Positions 1 through 10,832 of a DNA stretch of 64,000 nucleotides are shown one piece after another. Source of the stretch: Roseateles puraquae (GTDB lineage Bacteria; Pseudomonadota; Gammaproteobacteria; Burkholderiales; Burkholderiaceae_C). The notes beneath the pieces are model-generated. The model made no database searches. It worked only from the letters and a program-made list of their open reading frames with translations, and was not told the origin of the DNA. The stretch covers positions 124,001 to 188,000 of the forward strand of contig NZ_NISI01000002.1 in assembly GCF_002205845.1 (NCBI RefSeq), in the 5' to 3' direction. The translations under genes were made by a program, and so were the position numbers. The stretch's first letter is position 1, and the number at the start of each line of letters is the position of its first letter.

Positions 1-1444
<1,444 letters not shown>

Positions 1445-1526
1445 GAAACCTCCTCTGGCATTCCCGCACTGGGTTGAAGCAAGCATTGTGTAAGCTGCCC
1501 CGGCACCTTCCCAAGGAGGAGACCCC

Positions 1527-2642
1527 ATGCAGATCGGTGTTCCGCGCGAGCGCGCGGCCGGAGAGACCCGAGTGGCGCTGACGCCCGAGACGGCCAAGAA
1601 GCTCAAGGCCCAGGGCCACGTGTTGCGCGTCGAGAGCGGTGCAGGCGGCGCCGCCAGCGTGACCGATGCGGCCTACGAGGCGGTGGGCTGCGAGATCGTC
1701 GACCAGGCCGCGGCGCTCGGCGCCGAGCTGGTGCTGAAGGTGCGCGCCCCCGCGGCGGACGAGCTCGCGCTGATGAAGCCCGGCACGGCCCTGGTCGGCA
1801 TGCTCAACCCCTTCGACCGCGACGGCCTGGCCGCCATGGCCGCCGCGGGGCTGACGAGCTTCGCGCTCGAGGCCGCGCCGCGCACCACCCGCGCGCAGAG
1901 CATGGACGTGCTGTCCAGCCAGGCCAACATTGCCGGCTACAAGGCCGTGATGATCGCGGCCGACAAGTACCAGCGCTTCTTCCCGATGCTGATGACCGCG
2001 GCCGGCACCGTGAAGGCGGCGCGCGTGGTCATCCTGGGCGTGGGCGTGGCCGGCCTGCAGGCGATCGCGACGGCCAAGCGACTCGGCGCGGTCATCGAGG
2101 CCAGCGATGTGCGGCCGTCGGTCAAGGAGCAGGTCGAGTCGCTCGGTGCCAAGTTCATCGACGTGCCCTACGAGACCGCCGAGGAGAAGGAAGCTGCCGA
2201 GGGCGTGGGCGGTTATGCCCGCCCAATGCCGCCCAGTTGGCTGGACCGCCAGAAGATCGAAGTCGCCAAGCGTGTGGCTCAGGCCGATGTGGTCATCACC
2301 ACCGCCCTCATCCCCGGCCGCGCCGCGCCAGTGCTGGTGACAGAGGACATGGTCAAGGCGATGAAGCCGGGCTCGGTCATCGTGGACATCGCCGCGCCGG
2401 CGGGCGGCAACTGCCCGCTGACCGAAGCGGGCAAGACGGTGGTGAAGCATGGCGTGGTGATCGTGGGCGAGACCAACCTTCCAGCCCTGGTTGCGGCCGA
2501 TGCCTCGGCGCTGTATGCGCGCAATGTGCTGGACTTCCTCAAGCTCATCATCACCAAGGAGGGCACGCTGACCGTGCCGCTGGATGACGACATCGTCGCG
2601 GCCTGCCGCGTCACGCAAGACGGCCAAGTCACCCGGAGCTGA
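1527..2642 (+). CDS. pntAA: NAD(P) transhydrogenase subunit alpha, part 1
   Basis: Soluble NAD(H)-binding domain I of the proton-translocating transhydrogenase, 371 aa. The complex transfers hydride from NADH to NADP+ driven by proton entry and supplies NADPH. The N-terminus IGVPRERAAGETRVALTPE is the alanine dehydrogenase/PNT signature. A Rossmann GVGVAGLQAIATAKRLGA lies near residues 170-187, and RAQSMDVLSSQANIAGYKAV is the conserved NAD-pocket region. A strong AAGGAGG site precedes the ATG. The subunit is split from its membrane part (pntAB), the three-gene arrangement seen in many proteobacteria, rather than fused as in E. coli PntA. Confidence 0.96.
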   Translation: MQIGVPRERAAGETRVALTPETAKKLKAQGHVLRVESGAGGAASVTDAAYEAVGCEIVDQAAALGAELVLKVRAPAADELALMKPGTALVGMLNPFDRDGLAAMAAAGLTSFALEAAPRTTRAQSMDVLSSQANIAGYKAVMIAADKYQRFFPMLMTAAGTVKAARVVILGVGVAGLQAIATAKRLGAVIEASDVRPSVKEQVESLGAKFIDVPYETAEEKEAAEGVGGYARPMPPSWLDRQKIEVAKRVAQADVVITTALIPGRAAPVLVTEDMVKAMKPGSVIVDIAAPAGGNCPLTEAGKTVVKHGVVIVGETNLPALVAADASALYARNVLDFLKLIITKEGTLTVPLDDDIVAACRVTQDGQVTRS

Positions 2643-2647
2643 ACACC

Positions 2648-2968
2648 ATGGAACTGGTTGATCACACCATCATCAATCTCATCATCTTCGTGCTGGCCAT
2701 CTACGTGGGCTACCACGTCGTCTGGACGGTGACGCCCGCGCTGCACACGCCGCTGATGGCCGTCACCAACGCCATCTCGGCCATCGTGATCGTCGGCGCC
2801 ATGCTGGCGGCGGCGCTCACCGAGACGCCGTTCGCCAAGGCCATGGGCGTGGTGGCGGTCGCGCTGGCGGCGGTGAACATCTTCGGCGGCTTCCTCGTCA
2901 CGCGGCGGATGCTGGAGATGTTCAAGAAGAAGGAGAAGAAGTCAGCCGCCACGGAGGCCAAGCAATGA
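2648..2968 (+). CDS. pntAB: NAD(P) transhydrogenase subunit alpha, part 2 (membrane segment)
   Basis: A 106-aa membrane protein that supplies the alpha-subunit half of the proton channel (domain II). It has about three hydrophobic helices: residues ~8-28 (IINLIIFVLAIYVGYHVVW), ~40-60 and ~68-90. A highly charged C-terminus (FKKKEKKS) follows. The sequence TPALHTPLMAVTNAISAIVI is the conserved PntA membrane signature. It begins 5 nt after pntAA, and its stop overlaps the pntB start (ATGA), so translation is coupled to the beta subunit. Confidence 0.95.
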   Translation: MELVDHTIINLIIFVLAIYVGYHVVWTVTPALHTPLMAVTNAISAIVIVGAMLAAALTETPFAKAMGVVAVALAAVNIFGGFLVTRRMLEMFKKKEKKSAATEAKQ

Positions 2969-4440
2969 GCATGAACCTCGTCACGCTGCTGTACCTCATC
3001 GCCAGCGTCTGCTTCATCCAGTCGCTCAAGGGGCTGTCGCACCCGACGACGTCCATTCGCGGCAACGTCTTCGGCATGGTGGGCATGGCCATCGCCGCAT
3101 TCACCACCGCCGCCCTCATCGTCAAGCTCGCCGGCCACGGCATGGGCCTGGTGTGGGTGCTGCTCGGCCTGGTGCTGGGCGGGGGCTTTGGCGCCTGGAA
3201 GGCCAAGACGGTCGAGATGACCAAGATGCCCGAGCTGGTAGCCTTCTTCCACAGCATGATCGGGCTGGCGGCGGTGGCGATCGCGGTGGCCGCGGTGGCC
3301 GAGCCGGCTGCTTTCGGCCTCACGCCGCCGCTGGATGCCGCGCTGGCCGCCATCCCCGCGGAAGACGGCGAGGCGGCGCGCGCCCTCGCGCCCATCCCGC
3401 CGGGCAATCGGCTGGAGCTGGCGCTGGGGGCCTTCATCGGTGCGGTCACCTTCACCGGCTCCGTCATCGCCTGGGGCAAGCTCTCGGGCGGCAGCAAGTT
3501 CCGCCTGTTCCAGGGCGCACCGGTGCAGTTCGCCGGGCAACATCTGCTGAACCTGGTGCTGGGTATCGCGGCGCTGGCCTTCTGCGCGATGTTCTTCGCC
3601 GGGCAGTCGGCGCTGGCCTTCGGCATCGTCGTGGCACTCGGCCTGGTGCTGGGGGTGACGCTGATCATCCCGATTGGCGGGGCCGACATGCCGGTTGTGG
3701 TGAGCATGCTCAACAGCTACTCGGGCTGGGCGGCGGCGGGCATCGGCTTCTCGCTGAACAACCCGATGCTCATCATCGCGGGCAGCCTTGTCGGCAGCTC
3801 GGGCGCCATCCTGAGCTACATCATGTGCAAGGCGATGAACCGCTCGTTCTTCAACGTGATCCTGGGCGGCTTTGGTGGCGAGGCGGGTGCAGCCGCTGCA
3901 GGCGCCACGCAGCAGCGCAGCGTCAAGAGCGGCAGTGCCGACGACGCGGCCTTCGTGATGGGCAATGCCGAGACCGTCATCATCGTGCCCGGCTACGGCC
4001 TGGCCGTGGCGCGCGCCCAGCACGCCGTGAAGGAACTCGCCGCCAAGCTCACCGAGAAGGGCGTGACGGTGAAGTACGCCATCCACCCGGTGGCCGGCCG
4101 CATGCCCGGCCACATGAACGTGCTGCTGGCCGAAGCCGAGGTGCCCTACGACCAGGTCTTCGAGATGGAGGACATCAACGCCGAGTTCGCGCAGGCCGAC
4201 GTGGCCATCATCCTGGGCGCCAACGACGTGGTGAACCCCGCCGCCCACGTGAAGGGCAGCCCCATCTACGGCATGCCCATCCTGGAGGCCTACAAGGCCA
4301 AGACCATCATCGTCAACAAGCGCTCCATGGCCGCGGGCTATGCGGGGCTGGACAATGAGCTCTTCTACATGGACAAGACGATGATGGTGTTCGGCGACGC
4401 GAAGAAGGTGGTTGAGGACATGCTCAAAGCAGTGGAATGA
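2965..4440 (+). CDS. pntB: NAD(P) transhydrogenase subunit beta
   Basis: A 491-aa beta subunit containing the rest of the membrane channel and the NADP(H)-binding domain III. The N-terminal ~270 residues form about nine hydrophobic helices and include GGADMPVVVSMLNSYSGWAA, a family hallmark. The C-terminal ~180 residues form the soluble domain, with GYGLAVARAQHAVKELA as the nucleotide-binding turn and the VAGRMPGHMNVLLAEA and NDVVNPAA motifs that contact NADP. Its start overlaps pntAB by 4 nt. The next gene also overlaps it by 4 nt (ATGA), which ties an unrelated glycosyltransferase-like gene to the end of this operon. Confidence 0.96.
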   Translation: MSMNLVTLLYLIASVCFIQSLKGLSHPTTSIRGNVFGMVGMAIAAFTTAALIVKLAGHGMGLVWVLLGLVLGGGFGAWKAKTVEMTKMPELVAFFHSMIGLAAVAIAVAAVAEPAAFGLTPPLDAALAAIPAEDGEAARALAPIPPGNRLELALGAFIGAVTFTGSVIAWGKLSGGSKFRLFQGAPVQFAGQHLLNLVLGIAALAFCAMFFAGQSALAFGIVVALGLVLGVTLIIPIGGADMPVVVSMLNSYSGWAAAGIGFSLNNPMLIIAGSLVGSSGAILSYIMCKAMNRSFFNVILGGFGGEAGAAAAGATQQRSVKSGSADDAAFVMGNAETVIIVPGYGLAVARAQHAVKELAAKLTEKGVTVKYAIHPVAGRMPGHMNVLLAEAEVPYDQVFEMEDINAEFAQADVAIILGANDVVNPAAHVKGSPIYGMPILEAYKAKTIIVNKRSMAAGYAGLDNELFYMDKTMMVFGDAKKVVEDMLKAVE

Positions 4441-6026
4441 GGTTCTGGGCCGACCCGCCTGCCGCGGTGGCTGCGGCAGGCCGTGTACGGCTGATGCTGG
4501 TGCTGCTGGCCTATCTGGGGCTCGTGTCCTTCGGCTTCGGGCCCGAGCTGACCGACGACCACGCCTTTCGCCAGACGCAGACGGCCATCACGGCACATTT
4601 CATCCACGGCCTGGGCGACCTGTGGCGCTACGAGACGCCGGTGCTCGGCCCCCCTTGGCCGGTTCCTTTCGAGTTTCCGCTCTACCAGGCGCTGGCCAAG
4701 GGCCTGAGCGTGGTGGCCGGGCTGTCGCTGGAGACGGCCGGGCGTCTCGTGGGCGTCGCGGCCATGCTGCTGTGTGTCTGGCCGCTCACACGCATCGCGC
4801 AGGCGCTGGGCGCGGGCCAGCCGGCATGGGTGCTGGCGCCCGTGTTTCTGGCACCCCTGTACGTCTTCTGGTCGCGCGCGTTCATGATCGAGACGACGGC
4901 CCTGCTGTTCGCGTTGATCTACCTCGACATGCTGCTGCGCATGCTGAGGACCGGCCGGGCGGGCTGGTGGTGGCTGGCCGGCCTGGTGGTGAGCGGTCTG
5001 CTGGCGGCGCTGGTGAAGGTGACGACCTTGCTGCCCTTGATGCTGCTGGCCGGGCTGGCCATGGCGTGGCTGGCGTGGCAGGTGGTGGGCCGGCGCACCG
5101 ACGCCAGGCTGCTGGGCAGCTTGTTGCTGGCCCACCTCCTGATCGTGGTGCCGGCGTGGATCTGGCTGGCACACGCCGATGCGCTGAAGGCGGCGAATCC
5201 TGTGGGCGCGTTCCTGACCTCCCAAGCGTTGACGCAATGGAACTTCGGCACGCCTGCACAGCGGCTGGATCCGCAGGTCTGGTTCCAGGTGGCCGACCAC
5301 GCGGCCGACATGCTGTTCCCCTTGCCCGAGCCGATGCGCGGCCTCAAGGCCTTGCTCGTGGGGATCTGGCTGGCGGTGTTCGTGTTTTTCTTGCGCCGCT
5401 GCGACAGCGACCGGCGGGTGCAGGTGGCGGCCGTGCTGGCCTTGTTCCTGGCCCCCTTCCTCGTCTTCACCAACTTGCACCGCGTGCATACGTACTACCA
5501 AGCGGCCAACGGTGTGTTCCTGCTGCTGGCCTTCGGACTGGCTGCCGAAGGGGCGCTGGCGAGCGGCGGCCATGCGCGGCGCGCGGTGCCCTGGGCCTTT
5601 GGGCTGTCGGTGTTGGCCTTGGGCGTGGCGAGTTTCTGTGACCTGCACGTCAAGGGCACGCAGGCCGGGCAACTGCGGGAGATTTCGGCGCAATTGCAGG
5701 CCCAGACTTCGGCGGATGAGGTGGTCGCCATCACCGGGCAGGATTGGTCACCCGTCATCCCCTATCAGGCCGGGCGCCGGGCCCTGATGATTCCCCCGTT
5801 CGCCACGCTGGACGTGGTGCGTGCCAATGCCCGGGAACTGCGTGCTGCGGGCGCCAAACTCACGGCGCTGGTGCGATGCGGGACGGGACAGGAAGACGCG
5901 GTCCGTCTGCTGCTGTCGGAGCTTGGCCTGCAGCCGCAAGGGCCGCGGTGGGTCGCCGATGGCTGCACCCTCACGCGCTTGGCGCCGCGTCATATGGGGA
6001 CGCTACAGTCGCCGGCAAAAGGATGA
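4437..6026 (+). CDS. Polytopic GT-C (family 39-like) glycosyltransferase
   Basis: A 529-aa inner-membrane protein with about ten or more hydrophobic helices and a ~130-residue soluble C-terminal part. After the first helix comes TDDHAFRQTQTA (residues ~38-49). This is the acidic first-loop motif of GT-C enzymes that use polyprenyl-phosphate sugars, related to ArnT and protein O-mannosyltransferases. A second loop motif, FWSRAFMIETTALLF, follows around 145-160. The acceptor and sugar are unknown. The ATG overlaps the pntB stop (ATGA), so it is translated from the transhydrogenase mRNA. It is the first of four GT-C-like proteins in the region and is probably part of the lipid-linked sugar system described downstream. 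Confidence 0.78.
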   Translation: MRFWADPPAAVAAAGRVRLMLVLLAYLGLVSFGFGPELTDDHAFRQTQTAITAHFIHGLGDLWRYETPVLGPPWPVPFEFPLYQALAKGLSVVAGLSLETAGRLVGVAAMLLCVWPLTRIAQALGAGQPAWVLAPVFLAPLYVFWSRAFMIETTALLFALIYLDMLLRMLRTGRAGWWWLAGLVVSGLLAALVKVTTLLPLMLLAGLAMAWLAWQVVGRRTDARLLGSLLLAHLLIVVPAWIWLAHADALKAANPVGAFLTSQALTQWNFGTPAQRLDPQVWFQVADHAADMLFPLPEPMRGLKALLVGIWLAVFVFFLRRCDSDRRVQVAAVLALFLAPFLVFTNLHRVHTYYQAANGVFLLLAFGLAAEGALASGGHARRAVPWAFGLSVLALGVASFCDLHVKGTQAGQLREISAQLQAQTSADEVVAITGQDWSPVIPYQAGRRALMIPPFATLDVVRANARELRAAGAKLTALVRCGTGQEDAVRLLLSELGLQPQGPRWVADGCTLTRLAPRHMGTLQSPAKG

Positions 6027-6058
6027 AGCCGGCGTCCAGAGGGAGCCAGGGAGGGGCC

Positions 6059-6259
6059 ATGAGAAAGCGAGTGCAAGCACCCAGGGAGGCCGCCGCCGCG
6101 TGCCGGGCTGAGGCCGGACGGCGGTCTGCCTCTGCCTTTGCCGAAGAGGGGGCGATGGATCGATCGCTTGTCGCGTTGATGCACCTGGGCGGGGCCGGCG
6201 ACGGCGCCAGCCACGCCCACGAGATGCCGCCAGTGCAGGCCACGGAGTGCGCGCTGTGA
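6059..6259 (+). CDS. Possible small protein, translationally coupled to the next glycosyltransferase
   Basis: A 66-codon reading frame begins at an ATG preceded by a purine-rich GGGAGGGG 3 nt upstream. It ends at a TGA that overlaps the likely GTG start of the following gene (GTGA). Its product begins MRKRVQAPREAAAACRAEAG and is Arg- and Ala-rich, with no transmembrane segment and no recognised domain. The frame fills what would otherwise be a 230-bp gap. High-GC DNA produces many chance frames, so only the ribosome binding site and the 4-nt stop/start overlap argue that it is translated. It could be a leader peptide controlling the next gene rather than a functional protein. Confidence 0.35.
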   Translation: MRKRVQAPREAAAACRAEAGRRSASAFAEEGAMDRSLVALMHLGGAGDGASHAHEMPPVQATECAL

Positions 6260-7875
6260 GCCGGGATCGGGTGCTGTCGGCCGCTGCGGCGCTGCTGTGC
6301 TTGCTGGTCTTCATGCCGATCGTGCAAGTCGGCGTGAACGTGTTCGACGAGGGCTTCATCAGCGCGGGCGCCATGCTGATCCGCCGCGGCTGGTTGCCGA
6401 TGCGGGACTTCTTCGTCATCTACGGGCCGGGGCAGTACTACGTCAGCGCGGCCCTGTTCAGCGTTTTCGGCGAGGACCTGTTCGTGCAGCGGGTGGCGCA
6501 TGTGCTGTTGCTGAGCCTGATCGGCCTCGGCCTGCTGTCCCTGGCTCGGCGGCTGGGTGCAACGCGCGGCGCCCAGGTCTGGCTGTTGGTGGCCTATGTG
6601 GCCGTGAACGCGCTGTTCATGCCGACGCCGGGTTATGCCGCCGTGCTGGCCTGTGGGCTGCTGCTGTGGGCGGGCGTGGTGCTGGTCGAGGGGCTCTCGG
6701 GCGAGCGACAGTCCCGCCTGGTTCAGGCATCCGTGCTGATCGGCGTGGCCGGTCTGGTGCGCTGGGACTTCGGCATCTTCGGACTGGTGACCGCCGCCAC
6801 GGCGGCCCTCGCGCACGGGCGCCTGCGCCTGCGCTGGCGGGCCCTTGCGGCGCTGTTCGGCCCGGCCCTGCTGGTCTGGCTGCTGCTCTTCGTGCCGTTC
6901 GTGATGGCGGGCGGCTGGGAGCGCTGGTGGGCCGAAGTGCCCGTCTTCCATTCCCGCGAGTTCGCAGAGTGGCGAGGCCGCCCCGTGCTCCGACCGACGG
7001 TCTGGGCCCTGGCCAGGGCCTGGGCCCAGGGCGACATGGGGAGCGTCAGCGAGACGGTGACGCTGCTGTTGGCCGTGTGCCTGCCCTTGGTGCTGGCCTT
7101 GCCGACCATGGTTGTGGCCGGCATGCGCCTGTGGCGCCGTGCGTCGACCGCGCCCGTGGACCTGCTGGCCTGGGTGCTGGCCTTGCTGACCCTGACCCTG
7201 CTGAACCAGGTGCGGGTGCGCTCCGGCCTGCCCCAGGGGCTGCCGGCCTTCTACGCGGCCCTGCCGCTGGCACCCTACCTCTGGAGGGCATGCACGAGCC
7301 CCGCAGGACGCCGCGCGGTGGCCGCCCTGGCGGCGCTGGTGCTGGTGATGCCGGCCGTCAGCGCGGTGCAGGTCTGGTGCCAGGCGGTCTGGAACACGGA
7401 GCCTGTGGCGCTTCCGCGGGCGAGCCATGTGCGGGTCGACGGTCGCGACCGTGAAGCCTGGAAGACCTATGGCGCCATGCTCAGGCATCTGAGCACCTGC
7501 CTGCCGCCCCAGGCGCGGCTGTTTTCGGGCGTGCAGGACACGAGCCGGCTCTACGTCAACGATGCGGCCCTGTACTTCCTGACCGACCGGCTGCCGGCGA
7601 CGCGCTGGGTGGAGATGGAGCCGGGCCTCACCAATTCATCCCGGGCCCAGGCCGCCCTGGCGCGTGACTTGCTTGAGCCGACGGTGGGTGCTGCGGTGCT
7701 GTGGCAACGGGTGTCGAACGAACCGAATGCGACGAGTCGCTCCAACGGTGTGCACACCGTCGATGAGACCGTCGCGGTGCGATTCGCGCCGGGTCGCCGG
7801 TTTGGTGCCTATGAAGTGAGGTTCCGGGCGGACACGGGGCCGCCAGACACCACGCAGTGCGATTCAGGCAAGTAA
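6256..7875 (+). CDS. Polytopic GT-C-type glycosyltransferase
   Basis: A 539-aa membrane protein with about ten hydrophobic helices and a ~110-residue soluble C-terminus. The first periplasmic loop has NVFDEGFISAGA with an acidic pair (DE, residues ~30-31) and then DFFVIYGPGQYY. Both are typical of GT-C transferases of the PMT/family 39 group. I chose the GTG at 6256 rather than the GTG three codons earlier, because GGAG lies 8 nt upstream and the start then overlaps the stop of the preceding small frame. Its substrate is unknown. The neighbouring GT2, GtrA and DprE-like genes suggest a polyprenyl-phosphate sugar donor. Confidence 0.75.
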   Translation: MSRDRVLSAAAALLCLLVFMPIVQVGVNVFDEGFISAGAMLIRRGWLPMRDFFVIYGPGQYYVSAALFSVFGEDLFVQRVAHVLLLSLIGLGLLSLARRLGATRGAQVWLLVAYVAVNALFMPTPGYAAVLACGLLLWAGVVLVEGLSGERQSRLVQASVLIGVAGLVRWDFGIFGLVTAATAALAHGRLRLRWRALAALFGPALLVWLLLFVPFVMAGGWERWWAEVPVFHSREFAEWRGRPVLRPTVWALARAWAQGDMGSVSETVTLLLAVCLPLVLALPTMVVAGMRLWRRASTAPVDLLAWVLALLTLTLLNQVRVRSGLPQGLPAFYAALPLAPYLWRACTSPAGRRAVAALAALVLVMPAVSAVQVWCQAVWNTEPVALPRASHVRVDGRDREAWKTYGAMLRHLSTCLPPQARLFSGVQDTSRLYVNDAALYFLTDRLPATRWVEMEPGLTNSSRAQAALARDLLEPTVGAAVLWQRVSNEPNATSRSNGVHTVDETVAVRFAPGRRFGAYEVRFRADTGPPDTTQCDSGK

Positions 7876-7928
7876 GGGCGCGACGACGTCTTTTGCTGCT
7901 TCGGAGTTGAAGCTAAAGGGAGGGCGGA

Positions 7929-9596
7929 ATGGATCGAGAAGACAGGGGGGCGGCGAACTGGTTCGCCATCGGGGTGTTGACCCTGCAGTGGGTGCTGATG
8001 CTGCTGCCGTCGCACCCGTGGAGCCAGGCAGACTTCCCCATCAATGATGACTGGGCCCACCAGGCATCCGTGGCGGCCCTGGTGCAGGAGGGGCGCTTCG
8101 TCATCCCGGACTGGACGGCGACCAACTTCCTGGGTCTCCTGATCTGGGGGGCGCCCTGGGGTTGGCTGCTCCAGCCCAGCCATGAGGTGCTTCGCTGCAG
8201 TGGCTTGCTGGCCGGGCTGCTGGGCGTCTGGGCCTGTTACGGGCTGATGCTGGAAATCGGGCTGGGTGCGCGGCTGGCGATGCTGGTGGCGGCCTGCTGG
8301 GCGGCGCATCCGTTGTACCTCTCGCTGTCGGCCAGCTTCATGACGGATGTGCCCTTCATCACGGCCAGCGTGGTCGCGGTCTGGGCCATGTTGCGTTATC
8401 AGCGGCTGGCTTCGGTTGGATGGCTGGTCACGGCCCTGGTAGCGGCCAGTTGGGCCATGTTGATCCGCCAGACCGGGTTCTCGCTGTTCGTTGCCTTTGC
8501 TGTCGCCGGCGCGCTTCAGCCTGGCCGTCGGCAGCGTTATGTGGCGGTCTCCGTGCTGGTGCTGGGATTGCTCCTGTTGCTGGGTTACCCGTGGCTGCTG
8601 GAGCGGCTGCACCTCCTGCCGGCCATGCGTCACGCCGCTTCCGAGCAGGTCCGCGAGAGCTTGGCGCTGCCGGCAGGGCAAGTGGTGTTGTCGGTCCTCA
8701 ACTGGATCATGCGCCTCGGCCTCTACTTGGGTCTGGGCGCCGCGCTGCCCTTGATCCTGCTGGCGGCCCGGGTGAACTGGTCAGCCCTGACGCGTCGCAA
8801 GCTCCTGGTGTGGACGGTCGTGAGCCTGCTGGTGCTGGTGGCGGGCTACGCCCTGGGCTCTTCGTCGTGGCGTATGCCGCTGCTGGGTAAGGATCTCATC
8901 GAGACCGGTCTCGGGCAACGGATGCTGCATGGGAAGTCCGCCACTACCCCCTTGCTGTGGCGCGGCTGGTTGGTCGTGACCGTGTTGACTGTGTTGGCCA
9001 GCTTTTGGGTCCTGGCCCTGATCGTGCCGGCCCTGTGGCGGCTCTTCCAGCAAAAGGCATGGCGTCGTCCTGCTGGCTATGTGCCGGTCGCGCTGGCGAT
9101 CTGGTTGATGTTGCAGGTCGCACCGGTGCTGCTGCTCACCAGCGTCTATGACCGCTATGTGCTGCCGCTGCAGGTGCCCGTGCTGGCGCTGCTGGCGTGG
9201 GCCTGGTCGTCCCAGGCCCTCACGTTGACGGCGACGACGGGCCCGGTGCTGCGGTATGCGGGCACGGCGATCGTTTTGGGTGCCAGCCTGTGGGCCGCTG
9301 CGTTGATGCACGACTACTTCGCCTGGAATCGTGTGCGCTGGCAGTGGTTGTCCGATCTGCCGGCCCAACTCGGTGTGGCGCCTGACCAGATCCAGGGCGG
9401 GTTCGACTACCTCGCACCTCTGCGCTACCACGGCGGCGTGGTGCAGCCGCATCCTGATGGCTGGTTCAGGGAACCTACGCCGTACGCGTTGTCCATCGGC
9501 GGGCCGCTGAAACAGGAGGTGCTCGACACCCGGCCTGTCGACACCTGGCTGCCTTTCAGCCCGAATCGGTTGTATCTGAATCGCAGCGCCCAGTAA
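7929..9596 (+). CDS. Polytopic GT-C-type glycosyltransferase
   Basis: A 555-aa membrane protein with roughly eleven hydrophobic helices. The sequence DFPINDDWAHQASVAALV (residues ~37-54) places the paired acidic residues of the GT-C first loop directly after TM1. ATNFLGLLIWG and SASFMTDVPFITASV follow in the positions expected for this fold. A weak GGGAGGG precedes the ATG. A 190-bp gap separates it from the GT2 gene, so a second promoter may lie there. No close functional assignment is possible. It is one of four GT-C-like proteins encoded here in the same direction. Confidence 0.75.
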   Translation: MDREDRGAANWFAIGVLTLQWVLMLLPSHPWSQADFPINDDWAHQASVAALVQEGRFVIPDWTATNFLGLLIWGAPWGWLLQPSHEVLRCSGLLAGLLGVWACYGLMLEIGLGARLAMLVAACWAAHPLYLSLSASFMTDVPFITASVVAVWAMLRYQRLASVGWLVTALVAASWAMLIRQTGFSLFVAFAVAGALQPGRRQRYVAVSVLVLGLLLLLGYPWLLERLHLLPAMRHAASEQVRESLALPAGQVVLSVLNWIMRLGLYLGLGAALPLILLAARVNWSALTRRKLLVWTVVSLLVLVAGYALGSSSWRMPLLGKDLIETGLGQRMLHGKSATTPLLWRGWLVVTVLTVLASFWVLALIVPALWRLFQQKAWRRPAGYVPVALAIWLMLQVAPVLLLTSVYDRYVLPLQVPVLALLAWAWSSQALTLTATTGPVLRYAGTAIVLGASLWAAALMHDYFAWNRVRWQWLSDLPAQLGVAPDQIQGGFDYLAPLRYHGGVVQPHPDGWFREPTPYALSIGGPLKQEVLDTRPVDTWLPFSPNRLYLNRSAQ

Positions 9597-9788
9597 CAGG
9601 CGCGCGAGGCGTTTGCCAAGGTGGCATGACCGCACCTTTGCTGTGCCTGAGCTCCGGCGATGGTGTCGCTCCGATTCCCCGCTCTTCGGGGGGATCGCAT
9701 CCATCGCGAAGACCGCACCGGGGCTTACAGTCGTTCGGCTACGCCGGCGTGGCATAGCGTGAGTCCGGTCGTCGACGGGAGATCAGGG
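9597..9788. other. Intergenic stretch before the GT2 gene
   Basis: This 192-bp gap separates the third GT-C gene from the GT2-GtrA-GT-C trio. It has a short C/G hairpin (CCCCGCTCTTCGGGGGG near 9676-9692) without a T run. An in-frame ATG at 9660 would extend the GT2 protein by 43 residues of unusual composition. I prefer the ATG at 9789, which has GGGAG 7 nt upstream. No RNA gene is visible. Confidence 0.4.
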
Positions 9789-10832
9789 ATGCATAGCCAA
9801 AACGAGCTCGCCACGATTGCGGACAGCACACAGTCGGGGGCGTTGCCCGACATGTTGACCGCCACCTTTTCGCTGGTGATCCCGGTCTACATGAACGAGG
9901 GGTCCATCCCCGATTTGCTGCGCGCCATTGCTGCGCTGGCAGATGGCATGAGGCAACGCTGGGGCATCGCACTGGAAGCGGTTTTCGTGGTGGATGGCAG
10001 CCCTGACCGGAGCTTTGCCATGCTCAGCGAACGATTGCCGCATGTGGGCTTCAAGTCGCAACTGCATCTGCATGCGCGCAACTTCGGTTCTTTCGCGGCC
10101 ATTCGTACCGGCCTAGGCGTCGGCGAAGGGCAGTTCTTCGGTGTCATGGCGGCCGATCTGCAGGAGCCTCCAGAGCTGATGCTGAAGTTTGCCGAGTTGC
10201 TGCAGGCCGATCATTGCGACGTGGCCGTTGGCGTTCGCAGTTCGCGAGCCGACCCGTGGCGATCCAAGCTCGCGTCCACCATCTTCTGGCGTCTGTATCG
10301 GCGTTTCGTGCTGCCCGAGATGCCTTTCAACGGCGTTGACGTGTTTGCCTGCAGCCGCACGTTTCGTGACCACCTGATGGCGCTCGAAGAGGCGCACTCT
10401 TCCTTGGTGGGACTGGTGTACTGGTTAGGGTTTCGCCGCGCAGAAGTGCCCTATGAGAGGCGCGCTCGCGAGCACGGCAAGAGTGGCTGGACCTTCAAGA
10501 AGAAGGTCAAGTACTTGATGGACAGCGTCTTCTCCTTCACCGATCTGCCCATCCGCATGTTGACGGTGTTTGGCATGCTGGGCCTGTTCATTTCGATCCC
10601 GTTGGCGATCGGGGTCATCGTGGCGCGCGTTTCGGGGTTGATCGCCGTCCCCGGCTATGCCGCAACGATGGTCGCGGTGGCATTTTTTGGCGCCATCAAT
10701 GCACTTGGTCTCGGCGTCATCGGGTCGTACGCCTGGCGTACCTACGAAAACACCAAGTCGCGACCGCTTTCGCTCGTTCGGTTGTCTAGTCGCTTCGGTG
10801 TCCCGGCGGCATCCCGTGCCGTGGATCGATGA
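9789..10832 (+). CDS. Polyprenyl-phosphate glycosyltransferase, GT2 family (GtrB/DPM1-like)
   Basis: A 347-aa enzyme predicted to transfer a sugar from a nucleotide donor to undecaprenyl phosphate on the cytoplasmic face of the inner membrane. The GT2 domain occupies residues ~25-250: FSLVIPVYMNEGS at its start, VVDGSPDRSF as the nucleotide-binding motif, and MAADLQEPPELM as the DxD-equivalent region. The basic EHGKSGWTFKKKVKYLMDS is the conserved GtrB-type juxtamembrane segment. Two C-terminal helices (~260-285 and ~295-320) anchor it. It ends in a 4-nt overlap with a GtrA gene, the usual GtrB/GtrA pairing for making and flipping a lipid-linked sugar. Confidence 0.88.
   Translation: MHSQNELATIADSTQSGALPDMLTATFSLVIPVYMNEGSIPDLLRAIAALADGMRQRWGIALEAVFVVDGSPDRSFAMLSERLPHVGFKSQLHLHARNFGSFAAIRTGLGVGEGQFFGVMAADLQEPPELMLKFAELLQADHCDVAVGVRSSRADPWRSKLASTIFWRLYRRFVLPEMPFNGVDVFACSRTFRDHLMALEEAHSSLVGLVYWLGFRRAEVPYERRAREHGKSGWTFKKKVKYLMDSVFSFTDLPIRMLTVFGMLGLFISIPLAIGVIVARVSGLIAVPGYAATMVAVAFFGAINALGLGVIGSYAWRTYENTKSRPLSLVRLSSRFGVPAASRAVDR

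Noticed and set aside
2710-4248. A 512-codon His/Gln-rich frame opposite pntAB-pntB
   Set aside because: It is antisense to strongly conserved transhydrogenase genes and has the His/Arg/Gln-biased composition of high-GC shadow frames.
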